Source: Oceanicaulis alexandrii DSM 11625 (GTDB taxonomy: Bacteria; Pseudomonadota; Alphaproteobacteria; Caulobacterales; Maricaulaceae). From it: DNA of 64,000 bases. Each line of letters opens with the position of its first letter. Position 1 is the first letter of the stretch. Both the position numbers and the translations under genes were made by a program. Under the pieces are notes generated by a model. It searched no databases and was not told the origin of the DNA. It saw only the letters and a program-made list of their open reading frames with translations. Below are positions 1-8,516 of the stretch, piece by piece. The DNA lies in the NCBI RefSeq assembly GCF_000420265.1, contig NZ_ATUP01000001.1, positions 1,922,001 to 1,986,000 on the forward strand. The letters are read 5' to 3'.

Positions 1-453
1 GAAGAGCGCATCTATGGCGCGGCGTCGTCTTTGAAAAACCTCGACAAGCAGATCGACCTGACCATCGAGTACACCCGTGACCGGCACGCCTTCGGCCAGC
101 CGCTGCTCGACAATCAGGCGATCCATTTCCGCCTCGCCGAGTTGCGTACTGAAGTCGAGATGCTCCGTTCACTGACCTATCGTTGCGTGGATGATTTCAA
201 CCAGGGCAAGGACATCACCAAGCTCGCCTCCATGGCCAAGCTCAAATGCGGTCGGCTGGCGCGTGAAGTGTCTGACAGCTGCCTGCAGTTCTGGGGTGGC
301 ATGGGCTACACGGCCGACAACCTCGTCAGCCGCTCCTTCCGCGATGGCCGCCTGATCTCCATTGGCGGTGGCGCCGACGAGATCATGCTCGGCATCATCG
401 CCAAGCTTGAAGGCACGCTGCCCAAGCGCCGCAAGCCTGAAGGCAATAAATAG
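1..453 (+). CDS. Acyl-CoA dehydrogenase, C-terminal part (AtuD/citronellyl-CoA dehydrogenase-like), 5' end off window
   Basis: The reading frame is open from base 1, so the 5' part lies outside the window; about 150 C-terminal residues are present. This is the helical flavin-binding domain of an acyl-CoA dehydrogenase, recognisable from RDRHAFGQPL, the FWGGMGYTADN loop and the end GGGADEIMLGI. Such enzymes are FAD-dependent and desaturate an acyl-CoA, passing electrons to ETF. It is followed after 2 bp by a crotonase-fold hydratase and then a biotin-dependent carboxylase alpha subunit. That order (dehydrogenase, hydratase, carboxylase alpha) is the order of atuD-atuE-atuF in Pseudomonas acyclic-terpene catabolism, whereas leucine (liu) clusters place the carboxylase beta subunit between dehydrogenase and hydratase. 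Assignment to citronellyl-CoA is therefore inferred from context; the family is certain. Confidence 0.85.
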   Translation, partial: EERIYGAASSLKNLDKQIDLTIEYTRDRHAFGQPLLDNQAIHFRLAELRTEVEMLRSLTYRCVDDFNQGKDITKLASMAKLKCGRLAREVSDSCLQFWGGMGYTADNLVSRSFRDGRLISIGGGADEIMLGIIAKLEGTLPKRRKPEGNK

Positions 454-455
454 CC

Positions 456-1256
456 ATGTCCGCGCCGCGTACTCTATTGGTCGAACGCCACGCCCGGGTT
501 CTGCATGTGACGCTGAACCGGCCCGCCCTGCGCAACGCCATGTCGCTTGAAATGGTGGATGAGCTCATCAACGCGCTCGCCGACGCTGAACAGCACGGTG
601 ATCGCGCCATCGTCCTGCGCGGCGCCGAGGGGCATTTCTGTTCGGGCGGCGACATCAAGGATATGGGCGCGGCGCAAGGCCAGCCTGTCTCGGACGGCGT
701 CGACCCCATCGCGAACGTCAACGCTCGCTTTGGTGAGTTGTGCGTGGCCTTCGCCAGCACCGGCTTGCCTGTGGTGGCGGTTGTTGAGGGTGCGGTCATG
801 GGCGGCGGTTTCGGTCTCGCCTGTGTGGCGGATGTGGTGCTGGCGTCCGAGACGGCTCTGTTCCGTTTGCCTGAAACCGGGCTCGGGATCGTGCCGGCCC
901 AGATCGCGCCTTTCCTGGTGGAGCGCCTTGGCTATTCAGAAGCGCGGCGCCTGGCGGTGACCGGCGGCAAGCTGGATGCCGCGAAGGCTCTGGATGTTGG
1001 CCTTGTGCACGCCGTGCATCCCACAGCCGATCTGGATGCGGCGTTGGAGGCCGAGCTTGCACAGATCCGCAAGGGCGCGCCGAACGCCATCGCAGCGACC
1101 AAGGCGTTGATGCGTCGGGCGCGTCTGGAAGCGCCCGCCAGCCTGGTTCAGGACGCGGCTGCGGCGTTCGCCAAGGCGGCGCGGTCTGATGAAGGCGCAG
1201 AAGGCATGACCGCTTTTCTTGAAAAACGTCCCGCCCGCTGGGCTCAAGAGGGATAA
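456..1256 (+). CDS. atuE: Enoyl-CoA hydratase family protein, AtuE-like (isohexenylglutaconyl-CoA hydratase)
   Basis: A 266-residue crotonase-fold protein. Family marks are HFCSGGDIKDMG (first oxyanion-hole segment, about residues 61-72) and VMGGGFGLACVADV (second segment, about 110-123). The Glu equivalent to crotonase E164 is kept in RLPETGLG, while the E144 position in GGGFGLA is Gly, as is common in branched-glutaconyl-CoA hydratases. The predicted role is hydration of an isohexenylglutaconyl-CoA-type product of the carboxylase encoded next. The gene sits 2 bp after the dehydrogenase and 3 bp before the carboxylase, clearly one transcript. The alternative is a methylglutaconyl-CoA hydratase (LiuC) of leucine catabolism; gene order favours the Atu reading. 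Confidence 0.8.
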   Translation: MSAPRTLLVERHARVLHVTLNRPALRNAMSLEMVDELINALADAEQHGDRAIVLRGAEGHFCSGGDIKDMGAAQGQPVSDGVDPIANVNARFGELCVAFASTGLPVVAVVEGAVMGGGFGLACVADVVLASETALFRLPETGLGIVPAQIAPFLVERLGYSEARRLAVTGGKLDAAKALDVGLVHAVHPTADLDAALEAELAQIRKGAPNAIAATKALMRRARLEAPASLVQDAAAAFAKAARSDEGAEGMTAFLEKRPARWAQEG

Positions 1257-1259
1257 ATC

Positions 1260-3233
1260 ATGGCTGAAACGGCCTTCAAAAGCGTGCTGGTCGCCAATCG
1301 TGGCGAGATCGCTGTCCGTGTGCTGAACGAAGCGCGCGATAGCGGCCGTACGGCCATCGCCGTCTATTCCGAAGCGGATACCGACGCCTTGCATGTGCGC
1401 GAAGCGGACGTGGCGGTCTGCATCGGCCCGGCGCTCGCCAGCGAAAGCTATCTCAATATCGAAGCCGTGCTGGACGCGGCCCGAAAAACCGGCGCCGAGG
1501 CGATCCATCCCGGCTATGGCTTCCTGTCAGAAAACGCCGCTTTCGCCCGTGCGGTGATCAAGGCGGGACTGGTCTGGATCGGCCCGCCGCCCGAAGCCAT
1601 TGACGCCATGGGCGACAAGGCGCGCGCCAAGGAGTTGATGATCAAGGCAGGCGTGCCGACCTTGCCGGGCTGGCAGGGCGCAGATCAATCAGACGCCACC
1701 CTCAAGAGCGAGGCCGACAAGGTGGGCTATCCGCTCTTGATCAAGGCTGTGGCGGGCGGCGGCGGTCGCGGCATGCGCATTGTGCGCAGCGCGGCGGAAT
1801 TTGACGAGGCGCTGATCTCGGCCCGTCGTGAAGCGAAATCTGCTTTTGGCGATGACGCAGTTTTGATCGAGAAATTCGTCGAGCGGGGCCGTCATGTGGA
1901 GATTCAGGTCTTCGCTGATCGTGACGGAAACACTATCCATCTCGGTGAACGCGATTGCTCGGCTCAGCGTCGCCGCCAGAAAGTGATCGAGGAAGCGCCG
2001 TCTCCGGCGGTCGATCCTGAATTGCGCGCAAAGATGGGCGCGGGCGCCGTCGCGGCGGCGAAAGCCGTGGGCTATGTGGGCGCGGGCACTGTCGAATTCC
2101 TGCTGGAAGAGGGCGGCGGGTATTATTTTCTCGAGATGAACACCCGGCTTCAGGTGGAACATCCGGTCACGGAGGAAGTGACCGGGACCAACCTTGTGCA
2201 ATGGCAGTTTGAAGTGGCCTCCGGCGCGCCGCTGCCGCTGAGCCAGGATGAAGTGTCGCTGGACGGCTGGGCCATCGAAGCCCGGCTTTACGCGGAAGAC
2301 CCCTATAACGGCTTTGCCCCGCAATCAGGGCTGATCCTGTCTTATGACGGGGATGTCTCCAGCGCCGGCGGACGCGTGGATGCGGGCGTTGAAACCGGCG
2401 GACGGATCGGAACCGATTACGACCCGATGGTTTCAAAAGTCATCGGCACGGGCGCCAGCCGCGCTGAAGCCATTGCGTCCCTGCGCGCCGCGCTGATGGA
2501 TGACCCGCTTCTGGGCGTCACTACCAATCGTGATTTCCTGCTGGCTTTGCTGGACGGGGAGCCTTTCCGCCAGGGCGAGATCTGCACGGCGGATCTGGAT
2601 CTCTGGGCGGAAGAGGGCGCTGGCCCCTTCACCAAACCTGATGCGGACCGCAGGGCGGTCGCGCTCGGCGCCGCGCTTCTGGGTGCAGCGCCTCAAGGCG
2701 TGATCCGGTCCGGCTCTGTCAGCCGGTTTGATCTGCCTTTGACGGTTAATGGCGAGGCGCTGACGGTGCGCCTGGAACAGACCGGACCGGATGCGGTTTC
2801 GGTCGGGTTTGAGGACGAGGACGCCTCCAGCGCGGTGGCGCTGTTGGGCGAAGAGACGCCCGGCGAGATCGCCTTTCGTCTGGATGGCGTGGACGCTCGC
2901 GCTCGTGTGGCGCGCGCGGCGGACGGCGTGCTCCATATCGCCTTGGGTGCGCAGATCATCGTTCTGGAAGAGGCTTCGCCCTGGGGCGCGGACGCGGCGT
3001 CTGACCCGTCCAGGATCACAGCCCCCGTGTCCGGCGCCGTTGTGGCGGTGAACGTCAAACCCGGCGATCGGGTGAAGGCGGGCGACGTCCTGATGGTGAT
3101 GGAAGCCATGAAGATGGAGATGCGTCTGACCGCGCAAGCGGATGGCGTAGTCGCCGCCGTCAACGCCCAACAGGGCGGGCAAGCCGCGAACGGCGCTGTT
3201 TTAATTGAACTTGATATGGAAACGCAGGAGTAG
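1260..3233 (+). CDS. atuF: Biotin-dependent acyl-CoA carboxylase alpha subunit (geranyl-CoA carboxylase AtuF-like)
   Basis: A 657-residue subunit with the full biotin carboxylase half: N-terminal VLVANRGEIAVRVL, the glycine-rich ATP loop AGGGGRGMRI and the active-site segment EMNTRLQVEHPVTE. It ends in a biotinyl carrier domain with VMEAMKMEM, whose Lys (about residue 618) accepts biotin. The enzyme carboxylates biotin with ATP and bicarbonate; a separate beta subunit then transfers CO2 to the acyl-CoA. No beta subunit lies in the window, so it should lie upstream, as atuC does in Pseudomonas. Length fits both MccA/LiuD and AtuF; the order dehydrogenase-hydratase-alpha favours AtuF, which would carboxylate the beta-methyl of geranyl-CoA. 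Substrate is not proven. Confidence 0.82.
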   Translation: MAETAFKSVLVANRGEIAVRVLNEARDSGRTAIAVYSEADTDALHVREADVAVCIGPALASESYLNIEAVLDAARKTGAEAIHPGYGFLSENAAFARAVIKAGLVWIGPPPEAIDAMGDKARAKELMIKAGVPTLPGWQGADQSDATLKSEADKVGYPLLIKAVAGGGGRGMRIVRSAAEFDEALISARREAKSAFGDDAVLIEKFVERGRHVEIQVFADRDGNTIHLGERDCSAQRRRQKVIEEAPSPAVDPELRAKMGAGAVAAAKAVGYVGAGTVEFLLEEGGGYYFLEMNTRLQVEHPVTEEVTGTNLVQWQFEVASGAPLPLSQDEVSLDGWAIEARLYAEDPYNGFAPQSGLILSYDGDVSSAGGRVDAGVETGGRIGTDYDPMVSKVIGTGASRAEAIASLRAALMDDPLLGVTTNRDFLLALLDGEPFRQGEICTADLDLWAEEGAGPFTKPDADRRAVALGAALLGAAPQGVIRSGSVSRFDLPLTVNGEALTVRLEQTGPDAVSVGFEDEDASSAVALLGEETPGEIAFRLDGVDARARVARAADGVLHIALGAQIIVLEEASPWGADAASDPSRITAPVSGAVVAVNVKPGDRVKAGDVLMVMEAMKMEMRLTAQADGVVAAVNAQQGGQAANGAVLIELDMETQE

Positions 3234-3237
3234 ATCG

Positions 3238-4116
3238 ATGGATAAGGCAGTTCTGACCTGCGCGCTCAACGGCGTGCTGACCAATCCGAAAACCCATCCC
3301 GTTCCGGTCACTCCTGACCAGATGGCCGCTAGCGCGCGCGAGGCGTATGACGCCGGCGCCAGCGTGATGCATGTCCATTACCGCATGCAGGATAAAGATC
3401 ACGGCCATTTCCCCAGCTGGGATCCTGAAGTGGCCGCCAGCATGGTGGACGCGATCCGCGCCGCCTGTCCCGGCGTGATCATCAATTCGACCACCGGCGT
3501 TGTTGGACCGGACGTGACAGGTCCTGCCGCTTGTGTGAAACGCGTGAAGCCGGAAATCGCGGCGTGCAACGCCGGATCGCTCAACTATCTCAAGCTCAAG
3601 CGTGACGGGTCCTGGGCCTGGCCGCCGATGATGTTCGACAACCCGGTCGAGAAAGTTCAGGCCATGCTGGACGCTATGGCCGACGTGGGCGCGCATCCCG
3701 AGTTTGAGTGCTTTGACGTGGGCATCGTGCGCTGTGTGAACATGTATATCGAGAACGGCATGGCGCCCTCAGCCCATTATAATTTCGTGATGGGCGTCGC
3801 CTCGGGCATGCCGGTGGATGCGCGGCTTCTCAAATTGCTGCTCGATTACAAGCGTGAGGGCGATCCGTGGCAGACCACCTTGATCGGACGCCAGGAAATC
3901 TGGCCGGTTCATCAGGCGACCGCCGATCTTGGCGGTATGCTTCGCACCGGACTTGAGGATACCTTCTATCTGCCTGATGGTGAACGCGCCACGGGCAACG
4001 GAGCCTTGATCGAGGCTCTGGCGCAATGCGCCCGGAATGCCGGGCGAGAGGTCGCGTCGCCTGCTGAGGCGCGCGAAATTATGGGCCTGAACGCGGCGGA
4101 GACCGCTCATGCCTGA
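3238..4116 (+). CDS. Beta-keto acid cleavage enzyme (BKACE, DUF849 family)
   Basis: A 292-residue TIM-barrel protein of the BKACE/DUF849 family, typified by 3-keto-5-aminohexanoate cleavage enzyme Kce. The N-terminal strand VLTCALNG, the Zn-binding H-x-H of SVMHVHYR (His45, His47) and the conserved TGVVG and CNAGSLNY segments support this. These enzymes react a beta-keto acid with acetyl-CoA to give acetoacetate and a new acyl-CoA. The ATG at 3238 was chosen because AGGAG stands 6 bp upstream; a longer frame from 3205 overlaps the carboxylase and has no such site. It sits 4 bp after the carboxylase gene in the same operon. Pseudomonas atu clusters are not known to me to carry this family, so it may replace or add a carbon-chain cleavage step. 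Confidence 0.85.
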   Translation: MDKAVLTCALNGVLTNPKTHPVPVTPDQMAASAREAYDAGASVMHVHYRMQDKDHGHFPSWDPEVAASMVDAIRAACPGVIINSTTGVVGPDVTGPAACVKRVKPEIAACNAGSLNYLKLKRDGSWAWPPMMFDNPVEKVQAMLDAMADVGAHPEFECFDVGIVRCVNMYIENGMAPSAHYNFVMGVASGMPVDARLLKLLLDYKREGDPWQTTLIGRQEIWPVHQATADLGGMLRTGLEDTFYLPDGERATGNGALIEALAQCARNAGREVASPAEAREIMGLNAAETAHA

Positions 4117-4139
4117 CATGTTCTTTAGGGAGGAGACGC

Positions 4140-5969
4140 ATGGAGGCGCGCGCGAGTGATTTGCCCCGTATAGGGGCGGACAACTGGTATCCGTCCACCC
4201 CGGCCCGATTGCTGGAAAAAGCTGAGACGCGAGGCTCGGACCCCGCCTATGCCGTGCGGCAGGGCGAGGGCTGGGCCTATACGTCGTGGTCAGACTATGC
4301 CGATCAGGTCCAGACCGCCGCCCGTGCGCTTGTCGCGTTGGGACTGGGCGAAGACGAGACCGTCGCGGTTCTGGGCTATAACCGCCCGGAATGGACGATC
4401 ATGGCGATCGCCGCGATGATGGCGGGCGGGCGTCCGGCGGGGGTCTACTGGACCAGCGCCCCGCCCGAGATCGCGTATATCCTGCAACACTCCCAGGCGC
4501 CCGTGCTGCTTGTGGAGACCGAAGAGCATGTGGAGCAGGCGCTCGCCCTGAAAGCGGAGTGTCCGGCGCTCGAGCACATCATCGTCATGGATGGCGTGGC
4601 GGGCGATCACGCGGACGTTTTCAGCTGGGCGCAATTCATGGCGCTGGGCGTTGAGGACCATCATGATGCGGTCAGCGCTCGGATGGCGGCGATCAACGAA
4701 AGCCGTGTCGGCTCGCTGATCTATACCTCCGGCACCACAGGGCCGCCCAAGGCGGTGATGCTCAGCCATGGCAATATTTCCTGGAGCGCAGCAAAGCTCA
4801 GCGACATGTTCAAGGCCCAGCCCGGCGACCGGACTCTCTCATATCTGCCGATCGCTCATGTGGCTGAACAGCAATCGAGCGTCCACAACCATGTGATGAG
4901 CGGGGCGATCATGCATTTCGCCCAGTCCATGGAGACCCTGGCCGATGACCTGAAAGCGTGCCGTCCGAACGTGTTTTTCGGTGTGCCGCGGGTCTGGGAG
5001 AAGATGTCGGAAACCATCCGCGCCCGTCTGTCCGAGGCGTCCGGCGTCAAGGCGTCGCTTGCAAAGTGGGCGATGGACGTGAACCGGCAATGGCATGAAG
5101 CCGTGCTGGATGGCCGTTCGCCCTCGCCCCTCGTCGCGATGCAGAAACCCCTCGCCAATGCGCTGGTGATCAAAAAGGTCCAGGCGGCCCTGGGGCTTGA
5201 AGACTCCCGGCTGCTGATTTCCGGCGCCGCGCCGATCAGTCCTGAAGTCCTGCGCTTTTTCACCGGGCTCGATCTGCTGATCTGTGAGGGTTACGGCCAG
5301 TCTGAAACCAGCGCCCCGACCGCGTTCAGCATGCCCGGCTCCGTCCGGATCGGTTCGGTCGGCAAGATGATCGACGGCATGGACGCGCGGGTCTCCGAAG
5401 AGGGTGAGCTTCAGGTGCGCGGACCGAACGTCTTCGCTGGCTATATGAACAATAACGAGGCCACCGAAAACACCTTCACCCGTGACGGCTGGATGAAGAC
5501 CGGCGATGTGGTGCGCATTGACGAGGACGGCTTTGTCTTCATCACAGGCCGGATCAAGGACATCATCATCACCTCGGGCGGCAAGAACATCACGCCCGCA
5601 AACCTCGAAACGGATCTGATGAACGCCCCGTTGGTCGAGCACGCAGTGGTGGTCGGGGATGCGCGCCCCTATCTGAGCGCCCTTCTGACCTTGAGCGAGG
5701 ACGCCTTGGCGGACTTTGCCTCAAAGCAGGACTTGAGCGTTGAAGAGGCGCGCCAGAGCGAGGCGCTTCAGGCGCAATTGCAAGCGGCGGTCGATGAGAT
5801 GAACGAGCGCTATGCCCGGGTGGAGAATATCCGCAAATTCCGGGTGCTCGATGCGCCGTTGAGCGTGGAGACGGGTGAGTTGACGCCCACCTTGAAAGTT
5901 CGGCGCAATGTGGTGACCGCGCGTAATCAGGCGGTTGTGGACGAGATGTATGCCGAACTCCAGGACTGA
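4140..5969 (+). CDS. Long-chain-type acyl-CoA synthetase (AMP-forming), AtuH-like position
   Basis: A 609-residue adenylate-forming ligase of the long-chain FadD15/ACSL type. The P-loop LIYTSGTTGPPKAV is near residue 193, the A5 motif EGYGQSETS is in the middle, and the hinge motifs TRDGWMKTGD and FITGRIKDIIITSGGKNI follow. It activates a carboxylic acid with ATP to the acyl-adenylate and then the CoA thioester. A strong ribosome site (GGGAGGAG) lies 4 bases before the ATG. Position after atuDEF-like genes suggests it activates the acyclic terpenoid or its chain-shortened acid, as proposed for AtuH. Its last 20 bases overlap the following monooxygenase gene, pointing to translational coupling. 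Substrate is inferred. Confidence 0.88.
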   Translation: MEARASDLPRIGADNWYPSTPARLLEKAETRGSDPAYAVRQGEGWAYTSWSDYADQVQTAARALVALGLGEDETVAVLGYNRPEWTIMAIAAMMAGGRPAGVYWTSAPPEIAYILQHSQAPVLLVETEEHVEQALALKAECPALEHIIVMDGVAGDHADVFSWAQFMALGVEDHHDAVSARMAAINESRVGSLIYTSGTTGPPKAVMLSHGNISWSAAKLSDMFKAQPGDRTLSYLPIAHVAEQQSSVHNHVMSGAIMHFAQSMETLADDLKACRPNVFFGVPRVWEKMSETIRARLSEASGVKASLAKWAMDVNRQWHEAVLDGRSPSPLVAMQKPLANALVIKKVQAALGLEDSRLLISGAAPISPEVLRFFTGLDLLICEGYGQSETSAPTAFSMPGSVRIGSVGKMIDGMDARVSEEGELQVRGPNVFAGYMNNNEATENTFTRDGWMKTGDVVRIDEDGFVFITGRIKDIIITSGGKNITPANLETDLMNAPLVEHAVVVGDARPYLSALLTLSEDALADFASKQDLSVEEARQSEALQAQLQAAVDEMNERYARVENIRKFRVLDAPLSVETGELTPTLKVRRNVVTARNQAVVDEMYAELQD

Positions 5970-7437
5970 GGCGGGCCTGCCTCAACGCACCGAGGTTCTC
6001 ATCATCGGGGCCGGCATGTCCGGCCTCGCCATGGGACGCCAGCTTAAACGGGCCGGGGTTCGGGACTTTCTCATCGCCGAACGCGCTGAAGGACCGGGCG
6101 GGGTCTGGCGCGCCAACGCCTATCCCGGTGCGGCGTGTGACGTGCCCAGCCATCTGTATTCCTATTCCTTCTTTCCCAATCCGGACTGGAGCCGGAAATT
6201 CGCGCCCCAGGCCGAGATCAAGGCCTATTTCGAACGCGCCAGCGCAGAGTTCGGGCTGGAGCCCCACATCCGGTACGGGAAAAGTGTTCGTGCACTGACA
6301 TATGAAGAGGCCGAAGGTGTCTGGCGCATCGAGTTCGAGCATGGCGCTCAGCTGGAAGCCCGCGCGGTCATTAGCGCCGTGGGGCAATTGTCAGAGCCGT
6401 TTTCGCCTGAGTTTGAAGGGCGGGATCAGTTCAAGGGCCAGATCGTTCACACCGCCGAGTGGACGCCTGACATCGACATGACGGGCAAACGCGTGGGGAT
6501 GATCGGCAGCGCCGCCAGCGCCATTCAGGTGTTGCCGCACGCCGCGAAGGCGGCGAGGACGCTGAGCGTGTTCCAGCGGACACCGAACTGGATCATCCCC
6601 AAGCCTGACAGGCCGTTCACCGCTGTGGAGAAAGGGTTGTTCCGGTATGCGCCGGGCTATCACTGGCTATACCGGATGGGCAGTTTCCTGCTGCATGAGT
6701 TGCGCTGGCCCGCCTTTCGGTCTGGCGGCCTGGCCGCCGCCTATACGCGTCATCGCCTGACCCGGCGGATCAAATCTCAGGTCGAGGACAAGGCGGTGCT
6801 GGACCAGGTGCTGCCCGATTATGCGCCGGGCTGTAAACGGATCCTGCTCTCCAACGATTTCTTTGAAACCCTGAACCAGCCCCATGTGCATTTGGTGACC
6901 GATGGGGTTCAGCGCTTCACCCCTGAAGGGGTGATGACAGCAGGTGGTGAAGTCATTGAGGCCGACCTTGTTATCCTCGCCACGGGGTTCAAGGCGACAG
7001 AGTTTCTGCCCAATCTGGATGTCCGGGGGCGCGGCGGCCACAGCCTGAAAGCGGTCTGGGGGGAGAGCCCCACCGCCTATAAGGGCGTCGCCTTGTCAGG
7101 CTTCCCGAACCTCTTCACGCTATACGGGCCGAACACCAATCTGGGACACAATTCGATCATCTTCATGATCGAGCGTCAGACCGAGTTCGTCCGTCGACAG
7201 ACCATGCGTCTGTTGAACGCGGACGCCATCAGCCTGGAAGTCAGCGAAGCGGCGCAGAACGCGTTTAACGCGCGCTTGCAAAAACGGTTGAGCGATACGG
7301 TCTGGGCCGGCGAATGCCCGTCCTGGTACAAGAGCCCGGACGGGATCATCGTCAGCAACTGGGCGGGCCCCGCCAGCCGCTATGCGCTGGCCTTGTCGGG
7401 GCGGGACACAGACGCATTCGTCCTCGAGACGCCCTAG
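5950..7437 (+). CDS. Flavin-containing Baeyer-Villiger-type monooxygenase
   Basis: About 495 residues from the ATG at 5950. The FAD Rossmann motif LIIGAGMSGLA is at residues 17-27, WRANAYPGAACDVPS follows, and the Baeyer-Villiger fingerprint FxGxxxHTxxW appears as FKGQIVHTAEW near residue 162. The NADPH-binding region MIGSAASAIQV comes next. Such enzymes insert oxygen next to a ketone to form esters or lactones. The gene overlaps the ligase by 20 bp, so it belongs to the terpenoid-type operon. A longer frame from TTG 5935 is possible but unnecessary. Its stop codon overlaps the stop of the convergent esterase gene in a shared CTAG. Ester formation followed by hydrolysis by that esterase is a reasonable but unproven pairing. 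Confidence 0.85.
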   Translation: MPNSRTEAGLPQRTEVLIIGAGMSGLAMGRQLKRAGVRDFLIAERAEGPGGVWRANAYPGAACDVPSHLYSYSFFPNPDWSRKFAPQAEIKAYFERASAEFGLEPHIRYGKSVRALTYEEAEGVWRIEFEHGAQLEARAVISAVGQLSEPFSPEFEGRDQFKGQIVHTAEWTPDIDMTGKRVGMIGSAASAIQVLPHAAKAARTLSVFQRTPNWIIPKPDRPFTAVEKGLFRYAPGYHWLYRMGSFLLHELRWPAFRSGGLAAAYTRHRLTRRIKSQVEDKAVLDQVLPDYAPGCKRILLSNDFFETLNQPHVHLVTDGVQRFTPEGVMTAGGEVIEADLVILATGFKATEFLPNLDVRGRGGHSLKAVWGESPTAYKGVALSGFPNLFTLYGPNTNLGHNSIIFMIERQTEFVRRQTMRLLNADAISLEVSEAAQNAFNARLQKRLSDTVWAGECPSWYKSPDGIIVSNWAGPASRYALALSGRDTDAFVLETP

Positions 7438-8363
7438 TCCGCCGGCGCCGTCAGGATCGGCTCCGCCCATTGGATCAAGCGCTCCAGCGCCATATCCGCT
7501 TCCGGCAGGAGCGGCGCGAACAGCGGGAAGTCGTGCCAGAGCGCGTCCCATATCTCGCACTGGACCGAGACGCCGGCCTCTTCAAGCTTCTCCGCGAAGC
7601 GTATGGAGTCATCGCGCAGGATTTCCGCGTCGCCCGTCTGAATGAAGACTGGCGGAAACCCTGTGAGGTCGGCAAAGAGCGGCGAGGCTTCCGGCGTGTC
7701 CGCAGGCGTTGTGTCCAGATAGAGCGCCGCGCCGGCCGCCAGCCAGTCCGGTTTGAGCATCGGATCGGCTTTTGCGCGGGTTTTCGTGCTGTCGCCGCTG
7801 GCGGTCAGATCCGTCCAGGGCGAAATCAGATAGACGCCATGCGGCATGGGCCGGCCTTGCTCGCGCTGCCGCAGCACGCTGGCGAGCGCCAGACCGCCGC
7901 CGGCGCTGTCGCCAGCAATCAGCACCGGGCCGTCGCTATGGGTCATCGCCCAGTTCAGCGCGGCTGCGCCATCATCCACGGCACAGGGGAACACATGCTC
8001 TGGTGCAAGACGGTAGTCGACAGAAATAGCTCTGATTTTCAGGGCCTTGGCGAGGCGGGTCACCAGGGGGCGGTGGCTTTTAGACGATCCCAGGCAGTAT
8101 CCGCCACCATGCAGGAACAGCAATAATCCGGGTCGATGCTCATCGGGGGTGAAACTCAAGGCGTTAAGCCCGGCGAGTGTCGTCCTTTCGATCGTCACGT
8201 CATCAGGCGTCGGCAGACGGTCAGCGCCGGCGTCCATGCGCTTGCGGGCGATCTGCCTGGGGTTTTCAGGCGACATCACCGTCTTGCCGGCAGTGCGCGC
8301 CATATGCCGCGCCAGAAGCCGCCGGAGGCTGACGGCGCCCTGTTTGGAAACCCGTTCGATCAC
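7434..8363 (-). CDS. Alpha/beta hydrolase, hormone-sensitive-lipase (HSL) family esterase
   Basis: A 309-residue esterase from a GTG start at 8363, chosen because AAGGAG lies 7 bases upstream; a longer frame reaches 8450 without such a site. HSL-family marks are the oxyanion motif HGGGYCLGS (85-93), the nucleophile motif GDSAGGG (Ser153), an acid at Asp245 in TGDAEIL and His277 in WHDF. No signal peptide is seen, so it is probably cytoplasmic. HSL esterases hydrolyse short- to medium-chain esters. It is convergent with the monooxygenase gene, with overlapping stops, so it is controlled separately. It could hydrolyse the esters that enzyme makes; this is inference. Confidence 0.85.
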   Translation of the reverse strand: MIERVSKQGAVSLRRLLARHMARTAGKTVMSPENPRQIARKRMDAGADRLPTPDDVTIERTTLAGLNALSFTPDEHRPGLLLFLHGGGYCLGSSKSHRPLVTRLAKALKIRAISVDYRLAPEHVFPCAVDDGAAALNWAMTHSDGPVLIAGDSAGGGLALASVLRQREQGRPMPHGVYLISPWTDLTASGDSTKTRAKADPMLKPDWLAAGAALYLDTTPADTPEASPLFADLTGFPPVFIQTGDAEILRDDSIRFAEKLEEAGVSVQCEIWDALWHDFPLFAPLLPEADMALERLIQWAEPILTAPAD

Positions 8364-8516
8364 GCTGCTCTCCTTCAATGTCCTGACAAATAGACTTCCC
8401 GGTTTGCGTCGATGTGACAAGCACTTCGTGGACGTCTCTCCCGATCTCAATCAGACGTGGAACGGAACATTAAACTCAATCGCGCAGTGTAAGGGTCAGT
8501 TTTGGGAGAGACCGGA

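Noticed and set aside
7314-8126. 270-residue plus-strand frame
   Set aside because: It is antisense to the HSL esterase, whose catalytic motifs are complete.
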